Shown here in pieces: positions 28,192 through 36,074 of a stretch of DNA of 64,000 nucleotides. Each line of letters begins with the position of its first letter. Position 1 is the stretch's first letter. A program made the position numbers and the translations under genes. The DNA is from Streptomyces maremycinicus. GTDB taxonomy: Bacteria > Actinomycetota > Actinomycetes > Streptomycetales > Streptomycetaceae. Below the pieces are notes generated by a model. It saw only the letters and a list, made by a program, of their open reading frames with translations, ran no database searches and had not been told where the DNA came from. The stretch is from assembly GCF_001184025.1 (NCBI RefSeq), contig NZ_BBYG01000012.1, positions 62,001-126,000 of the forward strand, in the 5' to 3' direction.

Positions 28192-28827
28192 TTACTCGGC
28201 CGCGCCGTACAGGCGGTCGCCCGCGTCGCCCAGGCCCGGCACGATGTAGCCGAGCTCGTTGAGGTGGTCGTCGACCGCCGCCGTGACGACGGTGACCGGG
28301 GTGCCCGCGAGCTCGCGCTCCATGAGCTCCACGCCCTCCGGGGCCGCGAGCAGCACCACGGCCGTGACGTCGTCGGCGCCGCGCCGGATCAGCTCGCGGA
28401 TCGCGGCGACCAGGGTGCCGCCGGTGGCCAGCATCGGGTCCAGGACGTACACCTGGCGGCCGAGGAGGTTCTCCGGCATGCGCGTGGCGTACGTGCTCGC
28501 CTGAAGCGTCTCCTCGTTGCGGATCATGCCCATGAAGCCCACCTCGGCGGTCGGCAGCAGGCGCATCATGCCGTCCAGCATGCCGAGGCCCGCACGCAGG
28601 ATCGGCACGACCAGCGGGCGCGGGTGGGAGAGCTTCACGCCGGTGGTCGGGGAGACCGGCGTCTTGATGTCGACCTGCTCGGTACGCACGTCACGCGTGG
28701 CCTCGTAGGCGAGCAGGGTGACCAGTTCGTCGGCCAGCCGGCGGAAGGTCGCGGAGTCCGTGCGCTGGTCGCGGAGCGTGGTGAGCTTGTGGGCGACCAG
28801 AGGGTGGTCGACGACGTGGAGACGCAT
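28192..28827 (-). CDS. upp: Uracil phosphoribosyltransferase
   Basis: Upp salvages uracil by joining it to PRPP to form UMP in the cytosol. The 211-residue protein has [20 protein letters not shown] at the start, [14 protein letters not shown], and the PRPP-binding loop [16 protein letters not shown], then the uracil-binding [16 protein letters not shown] at the end. The ATG at 28827 matches the family start; the longer frame to 28893 does not. Confidence 0.97.
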   Translation of the reverse strand: MRLHVVDHPLVAHKLTTLRDQRTDSATFRRLADELVTLLAYEATRDVRTEQVDIKTPVSPTTGVKLSHPRPLVVPILRAGLGMLDGMMRLLPTAEVGFMGMIRNEETLQASTYATRMPENLLGRQVYVLDPMLATGGTLVAAIRELIRRGADDVTAVVLLAAPEGVELMERELAGTPVTVVTAAVDDHLNELGYIVPGLGDAGDRLYGAAE

Positions 28828-28989
28828 GTCCACAACAGTAACCGGGCCGAACCCGCCCGGCGTCCCCACGCACAGTGAGGCTCTCCCCCTCACCTTGCCC
28901 TCGCGTTCCGCCGATGGCTGGCGTCAAACCGCCCGTCGGAGGGAAAGTGGGAGAAAGGTAAGGAGACGGACCGGGGTACCCGGAGTGGT

Positions 28990-29199
28990 GTGTTGATGCC
29001 TGAGCTGCCCAACCTGCCCGACGACGACGCGCCGAACAAGGCGCGGCCGGACGAGACCGACGCCGAGCGCCGACGGCGCCGCGCCCGGTTTCTGCGGGAG
29101 CTGGCCGAGGCCCGCGCGCTGCGCGACCGGGTCCAGCCACGCCGCGCCAAGACGGCCCGCCTGCGCCACGCGATGCGCATGCGCACCTTCCGCTGGTAG
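28990..29199 (+). CDS. Small very basic protein, conserved hypothetical
   Basis: The 69-residue product (MLMPELPNLPDDDAPNKARP) has an acidic start and a very Arg-rich second half (ERRRRRARFLRELAEARALR, ending RMRTFRW). It may bind nucleic acid or an acidic partner, but this is a guess from charge alone. GGAG at 28982 serves any of three in-frame starts: GTG 28990, TTG 28993 or ATG 28996. It diverges from upp. Confidence 0.65.
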   Translation: MLMPELPNLPDDDAPNKARPDETDAERRRRRARFLRELAEARALRDRVQPRRAKTARLRHAMRMRTFRW

Positions 29200-29543
29200 C
29201 CCCGGCGGCAGGGGACTTGGGGCATACGGGGAAGATCGCCACCGTCACGGGTGTCGTGTGGGGTGGGCATGCGTGGGCGAAGGGAAAGCCGCGTACGATC
29301 CGCTGGTGGCGGCAACGAGAGCGCTGGTGAGTCCCTCACGGACGTCTCCTGTACGTGCTCATGGACGTACTCACGGGCGTGCGATCGAAACCACCGGACA
29401 CAGGGAGCCGAAGACGTCCCCTGGACGCCTCGTTTCTGCCACGATTCCGAGTGGGTGGGGCTCGGAGCCTGAGCTCTCTCCGCCCGCAACCTCCGCCGGG
29501 GGGACCCCCAACCGGCACGCCTAAGACCAGTGGGAGAGTCACG
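29200..29543. other. 344-bp gap without convincing gene
   Basis: Plus-strand frames here lack the normal third-position bias. The stretch probably holds the promoter and leader for the tadA-associated gene. I see no hairpin or repeat worth naming. Confidence 0.5.
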
Positions 29544-30092
29544 GTGTACTTCGCCGCACTGCTCGCGCGCACCGAAGACGGGTGGGAAGCGAGCGACACA
29601 GAGCTCGACGATGTGGAGACCCTGTCGGATCTGGCCGACCTGGCCCGGGAAGCCTCTCCCGACGACGACACGGTCCTCGTGCTGATCGAGCAGGAGGACT
29701 CCTGGTTCGGGGTCGTCCGCATCGACGGCGAGGAGGACCCTCGCATCTTCGTCTCCGACGCCGCCGCCGCCGCCCGCAGTTCGTACGGGGAGATCCTGCT
29801 CACCGACGAACTGCTCGGAAGGGACCCGGGTGACGACGACGACCTGGACGCCCTCGACCTCGACGGCACCGAGGACGGTGAGAACGAGGACGACGACGAT
29901 GACGACGAGGGTGCCGTCAGCGCCGTGAACGGCAGCTCCGCCGAGGCCGTGCCGCACGGCCCGGTCGGCGACGCCGGCATCCTCGACGACCTCGGCGTCG
30001 GGGAGAAGGAGCTGAGGTCGCTGTCCGCGGACGCCGTCACCGAGATCGCCGACGCCCTCGGCGCCTCGGAGGTCCTGGAGACCGTCCGCTGA
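29544..30092 (+). CDS. tRNA adenosine deaminase-associated protein
   Basis: The 182-residue acidic protein starts at a GTG with GGGAG seven bases upstream (VYFAALLARTEDGWEASDTE). It contains a conserved EEDPRIFVSDAAAAARSSYG segment, a long Asp/Glu run (about residues 93-122), and a helical end. This family is found directly upstream of tadA in actinobacteria; its biochemical role is unknown. It ends where tadA begins, and the stop may overlap a CTG start of tadA. Confidence 0.88.
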   Translation: MYFAALLARTEDGWEASDTELDDVETLSDLADLAREASPDDDTVLVLIEQEDSWFGVVRIDGEEDPRIFVSDAAAAARSSYGEILLTDELLGRDPGDDDDLDALDLDGTEDGENEDDDDDDEGAVSAVNGSSAEAVPHGPVGDAGILDDLGVGEKELRSLSADAVTEIADALGASEVLETVR

Positions 30093-30142
30093 CCGCACCG
30101 GGAGCGGCGCCGGATCCCGTACGCGACCGCTGGCGGGACGCG

Positions 30143-30574
30143 ATGCGGCTCGCCCTGGACGAGGCACGGCTGGCCGCCCGGGACGGAGACGTCCCGGTCG
30201 GTGCCGTCGTGCTGGCTCCGGACGGTACGACGGTCCTCGCCAGGGGCCACAACGAACGGGAGGCCGGCGGTGACCCGACGGCCCACGCGGAGGTGCTCGC
30301 CGTCCGGCGGGCGGCGGCCGCGCTCGGCGAGTGGCGGCTGTCCGGCTGCACGCTCGTCGTGACCCTCGAACCGTGCACGATGTGCGCGGGCGCGCTCGTG
30401 CAGTCCCGGGTGGACCGGGTCGTCTACGGCGCCCGTGACGACAAGGCGGGCGCGGCCGGATCCCTCTGGGACGTCGTCCGCGACCGACGGCTCAACCACC
30501 GCCCCGAGGTCGTCGAAGGCGTCCTCGCCGAGGAGTGCGCGGGGCTCCTCACGGAGTTCTTCCGCGACCGCTGA
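30143..30574 (+). CDS. tadA: tRNA-specific adenosine(34) deaminase
   Basis: TadA converts A34 of tRNA-Arg(ACG) to inosine; that tRNA is encoded at 57181-57253. The zinc site is HAE (residues 48-50 from the ATG) and PCTMC (C78, C81), with DVPVGAVVL before it. From ATG 30143 the protein has 143 residues and lacks about a dozen residues of helix 1. The same frame is open back to a CTG at 30089 (LTAPGAAPDPVRDRWRDAM), which overlaps the upstream TGA and has GGAG eight bases ahead, and may be the true start. Confidence 0.95.
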   Translation: MRLALDEARLAARDGDVPVGAVVLAPDGTTVLARGHNEREAGGDPTAHAEVLAVRRAAAALGEWRLSGCTLVVTLEPCTMCAGALVQSRVDRVVYGARDDKAGAAGSLWDVVRDRRLNHRPEVVEGVLAEECAGLLTEFFRDR

Positions 30575-30629
30575 TCCGGCCCCGAATCCGATTTCAAACC
30601 GGGGGCCGGTGTGCTGTAAGGTCTCCCTC

Positions 30630-30714
30630 GGTAGCGTGTCCGAGCGGCCGAAGGAGCTCGCCTCGAAAGCGAGTGTGGCGCAAGTCACCGAGGGTTCAAA
30701 TCCCTCCGCTACCG
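30630..30714 (+). tRNA. tRNA-Ser (CGA)
   Basis: Acceptor stem GGTAGCG pairs with CGCTACC. The anticodon stem CTCGC/GCGAG encloses CTCGAAA with anticodon CGA, a long variable arm is present, and the T-arm has GGTTCAAATCC. No CCA is encoded. The last bases overlap the stop codon of the convergent PLDc_N gene. Confidence 0.95.
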
Positions 30715-30978
30715 CTTCTGTACGAAGGGTCCGGCTCTGTGAGTCGGGCCCTTCGTCGTGTTGTCCGGGCTTTCGCGGGGCTCCGGGCGCTTGCCCAGGT
30801 ACGTCCAGGCCAGGCCGCCGACAATCGGGGCGCTGAGCAGGAAGAGCAGCCAGAGCGCTTTCGGCGCGCAGCGGACGCGCTCGGCGGGGGTGCGGACGCA
30901 GTCGAGCAGCGCCCCCACGCACAGCAGTGTCACGAGGACCATCGCGGCCACGGCCGGCGGTTCCAGCAGTCCCAGCAT
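30709..30978 (-). CDS. PLDc N-terminal domain membrane protein
   Basis: The 89-residue protein has two hydrophobic helices (AVAAMVLVTLLCVGALLDCV and ALWLLFLLSAPIVGGLAWTY) ending in YLGKRPEP, the pattern of the phospholipase D-nuclease N-terminal (PLDc_N) family of small membrane proteins. I chose the ATG at 30978; a longer frame to 31029 adds polar residues. Its TAG stop lies inside the 3' acceptor end of the convergent tRNA-Ser. Confidence 0.8.
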   Translation of the reverse strand: MLGLLEPPAVAAMVLVTLLCVGALLDCVRTPAERVRCAPKALWLLFLLSAPIVGGLAWTYLGKRPEPRESPDNTTKGPTHRAGPFVQKR

Positions 30979-31163
30979 TTTCTGCCCTTCCGTTCTCTTC
31001 CACTCCGCCCGGCGCACACCGGCGTTCACCCCTTCATCGGGTGACGGGCCGCGAACGGTTCACGAACGCGCCGTGGATGTTCAAAAGCGGTGTGAAAATC
31101 GCACTTCCGGTTACACTCGCCGCCGTCAACAGGGTCCGGGTGGGCTCGTACAGGGGAGGCCAG

Positions 31164-31340
31164 GTGGCGGTGAACGCCAAGAAGATCGCCGTCTACGTAC
31201 TCGTGGTCTTCGTGCTCTACGTGATCATCACGGACCCGGCGAAGGCCGCGGACTACGTCCAGATAGGCTTCCAGGGCATATCGGACGCCGCCAAGGCCGT
31301 CGGAGACTTCTTCACCTGGCTCGCCGACGGGGCCGAGTAG
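31164..31340 (+). CDS. Small single-span membrane protein
   Basis: A GTG behind GGGGAGG opens a 58-residue product: VAVNAKKIAVYVLVVFVLYV, then an amphipathic helix QIGFQGISDAAKAVGDFFTW. It is conserved in streptomycetes to my knowledge but has no assigned role. A second in-frame GTG at 31170 is an alternative start. It ends 18 bp before the Dabb gene and is probably co-transcribed. Confidence 0.75.
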   Translation: MAVNAKKIAVYVLVVFVLYVIITDPAKAADYVQIGFQGISDAAKAVGDFFTWLADGAE

Positions 31341-31358
31341 CTCGCACGGGGAGTGCCC

Positions 31359-31652
31359 ATGATCCGCCACCTGGTCCTTTTCAAGCTCAACGAGGGCGTC
31401 GAACGCGACGACCCCCGGGTCGTCGAGGGCGAGGCGGCCTTCCGCGCGCTCGGCGGCCGGATCGAGGAGCTGCGCTTCTGGGAGCTGGGCTGGAACATCA
31501 GCGACCGGCCCATCGCCTACGACTTCGCGATCAACTCGGCGGTCGAGGACGCGGACGCGCTGAAGCGGTACATCGAGCACCCGGCCCACCAGGCGGGTGT
31601 CGCCCTGTGGCGCGAGTTCGCCACCTGGGTGGTCGCCGACTACGAGTTCTGA
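31359..31652 (+). CDS. Dabb (stress-responsive A/B barrel) family protein
   Basis: The 97-residue product starts MIRHLVLFKLNEGVERDD, has IEELRFWELGWNISDRPIAY and YIEHPAHQAGVALWREFATW, all typical of the dimeric ferredoxin-like Dabb fold. The ATG at 31359 has GGGGAG five bases upstream. Members range from stress proteins to polyketide cyclases; the role here is unknown. A hairpin at 31696 follows. Confidence 0.9.
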   Translation: MIRHLVLFKLNEGVERDDPRVVEGEAAFRALGGRIEELRFWELGWNISDRPIAYDFAINSAVEDADALKRYIEHPAHQAGVALWREFATWVVADYEF

Positions 31653-31695
31653 GCGACTCTCCCTTCAGTTCCCCGGCAGTCCTGTCGGCGGTTCG

Positions 31696-31724
31696 GAGCC
31701 CTCCGCGGATACGGCGGGGGGCTC
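31696..31724 (+). terminator. Terminator after Dabb gene
   Basis: GAGCCCTCCGC pairs with GCGGGGGGCTC (one G-T wobble) around GGATACG. It lies 43 bp past the Dabb stop and before the sigF promoter region. Confidence 0.55.
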
Positions 31725-31870
31725 TCGCATGTCACGGGTCAGGGTTCACGGCTCAACTTCTCCCTCAACACGGCGTTATGGGGTGCTTGCACACAGTGCA
31801 CATGTCTTGTGATGCTATGACCGCTTTTGACGGATGAGTTGACCGATGTTGACCTGACGAAGAGGTGGCG

Positions 31871-32755
31871 TTGACCGTGTCGGCCAGTACTGCGCCGCCT
31901 CAGGAAGAGGCACCCCCGGCACCCGCCCCCGCGCCTGCCCTGGAAGCCGTCCAGGAAGCCCCTCAGGAAGCCGTCCAGCCGCCCGAGCGGCGCCGGGGGG
32001 CCGACACCCGGGCGCTGACCCAGCTGCTCTTCGGCGAGCTCAAGGAGCTCCAGCCGGGCACGCCGGAGCACAACCGGGTGCGCGGAGCGCTCATCGAGGC
32101 CAACCTCCCGCTCGTGCGCTACGCGGCCGCCCGCTTCCGCTCGCGCAACGAACCGATGGAGGACGTCGTCCAGGTCGGCACCATCGGCCTGATCAACGCC
32201 ATCGACCGCTTCGACCCGGAGCGGGGCGTGCAGTTCCCGACGTTCGCCATGCCGACGGTCATCGGCGAGATCAAGCGGTACTTCCGCGACAACGTCCGCA
32301 CGGTCCACGTCCCGCGCCGGCTCCACGAGTTGTGGGTGCAGGTCAACAGCGCGACCGAGGACCTGACGACCGCCTTCGGCCGCACCCCGACGACGGCCGA
32401 GATCGCCGAGCGGCTGCGCATCGGCGAGGACGAGGTGCTCTCCTGCATCGAGGCGGGCCGCTCGTACCACGCCACCTCGCTGGAGGCGGCCCAGGAGGGC
32501 GACGGCCTGCCGGGCCTGCTGGACCGCCTCGGCTACGAGGATCCGGCACTGGACGGCGTGGAGCACCGCGACCTGGTGCGCCACCTCCTGGTCCAACTCC
32601 CCGAGCGCGAGCAGCGCATCCTCCTGCTGCGCTACTACAGCAACCTCACGCAGTCACAGATCAGCGCGGAACTCGGCGTCTCCCAGATGCACGTCTCCCG
32701 GCTGCTCGCGCGCAGCTTCCAGCGCCTGCGCTCGGCGAACCGCATCGAGGCGTGA
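31871..32755 (+). CDS. sigF: SigB/SigF-family RNA polymerase sigma factor, SigF-like
   Basis: The protein has a Pro/Ala/Glu-rich N-terminus, then sigma region 2 ([20 protein letters not shown] and [20 protein letters not shown]), region 3, and region 4 with the helix-turn-helix [20 protein letters not shown]. The sequence and position just upstream of a second sigma gene match SigF of S. coelicolor, the late spore sigma factor. AGAGG at 31861 best fits the TTG at 31871; GTG 31865 and GTG 31877 are alternatives. No anti-sigma gene is adjacent. Confidence 0.9.
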   Translation: MTVSASTAPPQEEAPPAPAPAPALEAVQEAPQEAVQPPERRRGADTRALTQLLFGELKELQPGTPEHNRVRGALIEANLPLVRYAAARFRSRNEPMEDVVQVGTIGLINAIDRFDPERGVQFPTFAMPTVIGEIKRYFRDNVRTVHVPRRLHELWVQVNSATEDLTTAFGRTPTTAEIAERLRIGEDEVLSCIEAGRSYHATSLEAAQEGDGLPGLLDRLGYEDPALDGVEHRDLVRHLLVQLPEREQRILLLRYYSNLTQSQISAELGVSQMHVSRLLARSFQRLRSANRIEA

Positions 32756-32904
32756 CTCCGGACCCCCGCGACACGTCACTCGATCAGGGCTCGGAAGCCT
32801 GAGCGAGTCGTCACCGCTGAGAGCGAATCGCTCACCCGGCCCCTTCCCGACAGATCTGCGCTGAAATGCCGTCAGACCCCCTCTTTCCAGGGCCGTTTCG
32901 TCAC

Positions 32905-32922
32905 TGACATGTCGACATGTCA
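32905..32922. promoter_or_regulatory. 18-bp perfect palindrome upstream of sigN
   Basis: TGACATGTCGACATGTCA is a perfect palindrome in the 304-bp gap between sigF and sigN. A further GACATGTGACAT copy lies at 32938-32949. Together they offer three ACATGT cores, a plausible operator for a dimeric regulator. An unrelated GAGCGA-A-TCGCTC dyad at 32821-32833 may end sigF transcription. Confidence 0.6.
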
Positions 32923-32963
32923 CTACAGCGTGTTGCCGACATGTGACATTCTGCCGGAAGCGC

Positions 32964-32990
32964 GTTTGCCGGGGCTTCGGCTCCGGTATT
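32964..32990 (+). promoter_or_regulatory. Possible SigB-family promoter of sigN
   Basis: GTTT at 32964 and CGGTAT at 32984, 16 bp apart, resemble the GTTT-N14-16-GGGTAT promoters used by Streptomyces SigB-family factors. It lies about 70 bp upstream of the sigN start. Auto-regulation by SigN or control by SigF would fit, but this is motif matching only. Confidence 0.45.
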
Positions 32991-33059
32991 CAGGTGAAGG
33001 CTGACGTTCCTCAAGCGGGAATGTTCGCCGCGACCGTCCCGCGACCCAAAGGGGGTGGC

Positions 33060-33971
33060 ATGTCCGCAGATCAGGGCAGCTCGAAGGTGCTCACGCTCGC
33101 ACAGAGCGAGTCCGCGCCCAGCGCGCCCGTCGAGCCCGCCGTGCTCGACGTGCTCGACGACGTCACGGCCCCCGAGGCCGCTCCGGCCCCGGCACTCACG
33201 ACCACAGGGGCCATCGACACCCGCACCCTGTCCCGCTCCCTGTTCCTGCGACTGGCCACCCTCGCCGAGGACAGCCCCGAGCGCATGTACGTCCGGGACA
33301 CCCTCATCGAGCTCAACCTCCCCCTCGTGCGTTACGCGGCGGCCCGCTTCCGCTCGCGCAACGAACCGATGGAGGACATCGTCCAGGTCGGCACCATCGG
33401 CCTGATCAAGGCGATCGACCGCTTCGACTGCGAACGGGGCGTGGAGTTCCCGACGTTCGCGATGCCGACGGTCGTGGGCGAGATCAAGCGCTTCTTCCGC
33501 GACACCTCGTGGTCGGTGCGGGTCCCGCGCCGTCTCCAGGAGCTGCGCCTGGCCCTCACCAAGGCCAGCGACGAGCTCTCGCAGAAGCTGGACCGCTCTC
33601 CGACGGTCGCCGAACTCGCCGCGGTGCTGGGCGTGTCCGAGGAGGACGTCGTCGACGGCCTCGCGGTCGGCAACGCCTACACGGCCTCCTCGCTGGACTC
33701 CCCGGCCCCGGAGGACGACGGCGGCGAGGGCTCCCTGGCCGACCGCCTCGGTTACGAGGACACGGCCCTGGAGGGCGTGGAGTACCGCGAGTCGCTGAAG
33801 CCGCTGCTGGCCAAGCTTCCGCCCCGCGAGCGCCGCATCATCATGCTGCGCTTCTTCGCCAACATGACCCAGTCCCAGATCGGCGAGGAGGTCGGCATCT
33901 CCCAGATGCACGTCTCCCGTCTCCTGACCCGGACCCTGGCGCAGCTGCGCGAGGGCCTGATCTCCGACTGA
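33060..33971 (+). CDS. sigN: SigB/SigF-family RNA polymerase sigma factor, SigN-like
   Basis: This 303-residue factor starts at an ATG behind GGGGGTGG ([13 protein letters not shown]). Region 2 ([40 protein letters not shown]) is almost identical to that of the upstream factor. Region 4 is [20 protein letters not shown]. The pair looks like an old tandem duplication that has diverged in the N-terminus. In S. coelicolor the matching gene, sigN, acts in aerial mycelium. Its leader carries a strong palindrome and a SigB-type promoter candidate. Confidence 0.9.
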   Translation: MSADQGSSKVLTLAQSESAPSAPVEPAVLDVLDDVTAPEAAPAPALTTTGAIDTRTLSRSLFLRLATLAEDSPERMYVRDTLIELNLPLVRYAAARFRSRNEPMEDIVQVGTIGLIKAIDRFDCERGVEFPTFAMPTVVGEIKRFFRDTSWSVRVPRRLQELRLALTKASDELSQKLDRSPTVAELAAVLGVSEEDVVDGLAVGNAYTASSLDSPAPEDDGGEGSLADRLGYEDTALEGVEYRESLKPLLAKLPPRERRIIMLRFFANMTQSQIGEEVGISQMHVSRLLTRTLAQLREGLISD

Positions 33972-34069
33972 CGGACCCGCAGGACGGACCCGCACTAAGG
34001 ATCCGGACGACGGATCCGGACTGGGTCCGGGGGCTTCCTTCCTGACGGAGCGTCAGCGACACTGGCGCG

Positions 34070-34876
34070 ATGCGAAGTCCGACACGGGCACGTGGCCGCC
34101 GGGGCGCCTCTCTGGGCGCGTCGGCGGCCGCCGTCGTGGTGGCGGCGGGTCTGCTGGCCGGCTGCGGGGGAGACGGGCACACGGGCGGCTACGTCGCCAT
34201 CGGCGGCGCGGGCGACACCGCGTTCCCCGACCCGCGTACGGGCGGCTCGGCGGATCCGACGGGCGGGGTGCGGCTCGTCCCGCTGGACGACGAGAGCGGC
34301 TCGCCCGCGGGGAGAGCCGGCCGGCCGGGTGGCCCGGCGGGAGAAACGGCCGCCGGACCCGCCGGAGAAGGGTCGGGGGACACCACGGGAGGCGCGACCG
34401 GGCCCGGCGCCGCTCGGAGCGCCGCTCCTGGCCTCCCGGGCTCCTCGGGCACCTCTGACGCCTCGCCCGCCCCGGGCACCGGGGGCGGCGACGCGACGGG
34501 CGGTACGCCGCCGGACGGGCCCTCACCGCCACCCACACCCACGGCCCCTTCGAGCACCGTGCCCGCCGGACCTGCCGCGCTGGTCGTGGGCGCACCCGTC
34601 CGGGCGGGGACGGATCAGCGGTGGTGCGAGAACGTGACCCTCACCTTCCGCAACTCCGGGGGCAGCGTGGTGCGTTCCGGCACGGTCACCTTCGGGACCC
34701 ACGTCATCGACGCGATCGGCGTCGACTGGGCGACACGCGAGTCGACGGCCGCGCTCCCGACACCGATCGCCGCGGGGGCGCGTCAGGAGAGGACGTGGAC
34801 GGTCTGCGTCGACGCGTGGCGCGTCCCGCTGGGCATGCACATCGAGACGCGGGACGTGTCGGTCCGGTGGGAGTGA
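34070..34876 (+). CDS. Probable lipoprotein with long Gly/Pro/Ser/Thr linker
   Basis: The 268-residue product begins with an Arg-rich signal peptide ending in the lipobox LLAGC, so it should be lipid-anchored outside the cell. A low-complexity linker of about 130 residues leads to a C-terminal beta-rich domain (VGAPVRAGTDQRWCENVTLT, then FGTHVIDAIGVDW and WTVCVDAWRVPLGMHIETRD) with two Cys that may pair. No family is recognised. It stands alone after sigN. Confidence 0.75.
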   Translation: MRSPTRARGRRGASLGASAAAVVVAAGLLAGCGGDGHTGGYVAIGGAGDTAFPDPRTGGSADPTGGVRLVPLDDESGSPAGRAGRPGGPAGETAAGPAGEGSGDTTGGATGPGAARSAAPGLPGSSGTSDASPAPGTGGGDATGGTPPDGPSPPPTPTAPSSTVPAGPAALVVGAPVRAGTDQRWCENVTLTFRNSGGSVVRSGTVTFGTHVIDAIGVDWATRESTAALPTPIAAGARQERTWTVCVDAWRVPLGMHIETRDVSVRWE

Positions 34877-34887
34877 GCGGTCCGCGG

Positions 34888-35085
34888 TTACTTCAGCGCG
34901 AGCCAGGCGACCGCCGCGACGATCACGACGGCGGCGACGATGCCGACGATCAGGCCGATGCGAGGCCCGGACTGGGTGGGCGCCGGCTGGGCGGCCCGGG
35001 GGGCGCCGTCGTCGACGAACGCGCGGAACATCTGGGTGCTGCCGGCGGGGTCGTGGTTGCCCTGGGGGCCCTGCGTGTTAGCCAT
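34888..35085 (-). CDS. Small tail-anchored membrane protein
   Basis: The 65-residue product has a polar N-terminal half (MANTQGPQGNHDPAGSTQMF) and a C-terminal transmembrane segment (IGLIVGIVAAVVIVAAVAWL) ending in Lys. I chose the ATG at 35085. It is convergent with the lipoprotein gene, 11 bp apart. Function is unknown. Confidence 0.7.
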   Translation of the reverse strand: MANTQGPQGNHDPAGSTQMFRAFVDDGAPRAAQPAPTQSGPRIGLIVGIVAAVVIVAAVAWLALK

Positions 35086-35097
35086 GGGCCGAGACAC

Positions 35098-35475
35098 TAG
35101 CGAAAATGCGCCGGGCGGCCCAAGTGGGGGTAGGAAGTCCGGACGTTCGCAACCCGCTCGACCCGACCGGCCGGGCCCCTGAACCCGACCTGCCGGACCC
35201 CTGCACGCGAACCGACCGGACCCTTGGACTCCGACCGGCCGGTCCCCTCAGCTGGACACGCGCACCCCCGCTCCGCCCACCCCGCCTCCGCGCCGCCCTC
35301 CTCACGCCCTCGTGCCGCCCCTTCACGCGCCCGCGCCGCGTCCCCCGCGCGCTCACACGGCGTACCGCACGCGCCCGCACCACCCCCGTCCCCCACCCGC
35401 AACGCCCCCACCTGCACATTTACCGTCGCAATACTTGCCTTTGCCAACTTTTTGCGGGGCTCACGGGGCTTTTAT
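35098..35475. other. Non-coding stretch with imperfect direct repeats
   Basis: No frame here looks coding. At 35161-35250 a CCGACCGGCCGG-CCCCT unit recurs about four times with changes. The DNA becomes markedly A/T richer from about 35410 towards the MarR gene, as expected for its promoter. Confidence 0.5.
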
Positions 35476-35518
35476 TTGCCTGTAGCAACCAACCGCTCCT
35501 ATGGTTGCCCTAAGCAAC
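35476..35518. promoter_or_regulatory. Two TTGC-N5-GCAA inverted repeats upstream of marR
   Basis: TTGCCTGTAGCAA (35476-35488) and GTTGCCCTAAGCAAC (35504-35518) are two dyads with the same TTGC-N5-GCAA core, 28 bp apart. They lie just before the MarR start and are probable autoregulatory operators for the MarR-MFS-YceI operon. Confidence 0.65.
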
Positions 35519-35533
35519 AACATGGGAGGTGTG

Positions 35534-36061
35534 ATGGCGGGGCAGGCGCAGTACGAGGAGCTGGCGCGTCAGCTCACTGCCGTCGGGGCGGTGAAGCGTG
35601 ACCTCGGACGGATCCTGCCGCCCGACTGTTCCGCGGGCTCGGCCGGCGTGCTGGCGCTCCTCGGCCGCCACGGCGACATGCGCATGAGCGCTCTGTCCGA
35701 GCTGCTCGCCGTCGACATGTCCGTGACCAGCCGACATGCCGCGCACCTCGCCGACCGGGGCTGGATCGAACGCTCCCCCGATCCGGCGGACAAGCGCTCC
35801 CGCATCCTGCACCTCACGCCCGAGGGCCACGCCATGCTCGTCGAGCTCTCCCGTCGGAGCACCGAGTTGCTGGCGGAACGGCTGGGCGACTGGACCGACG
35901 CCGAGGTCGGCCGCCTCATCGCCCTGCTGACCCGGCTGCGCGCCAGCTTCGGCGACTGCCGCACGGTCGCGCACCGGCCGCCGGCCCCGCCCGCGCCGCC
36001 GCCTCCCGTTCCCGTAAGCGAACAGCCACAGACCACCCGTACACCCGCACAAGCAACATAG
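35534..36061 (+). CDS. MarR-family transcriptional regulator
   Basis: The 175-residue protein has a winged-helix core: GDMRMSALSELLAVDMSVTS, RHAAHLADRGWIERSPDPAD and KRSRILHLTPEGHAMLVELS. A Pro-rich tail ends it. GGGAGG stands just upstream of GTG 35531 and ATG 35534; either may be the start. It precedes an MFS transporter by 13 bp and should repress the operon through the dyads in front of it until a ligand binds. Confidence 0.9.
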   Translation: MAGQAQYEELARQLTAVGAVKRDLGRILPPDCSAGSAGVLALLGRHGDMRMSALSELLAVDMSVTSRHAAHLADRGWIERSPDPADKRSRILHLTPEGHAMLVELSRRSTELLAERLGDWTDAEVGRLIALLTRLRASFGDCRTVAHRPPAPPAPPPPVPVSEQPQTTRTPAQAT

Positions 36062-36074
36062 GAAAAGGAAGCCC

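Noticed and set aside
29258..29524. 88-codon plus-strand frame upstream of the tadA-associated gene
   Set aside because: It lacks the G/C third-position pattern of its neighbours, has no ribosome site, and no recognisable sequence.
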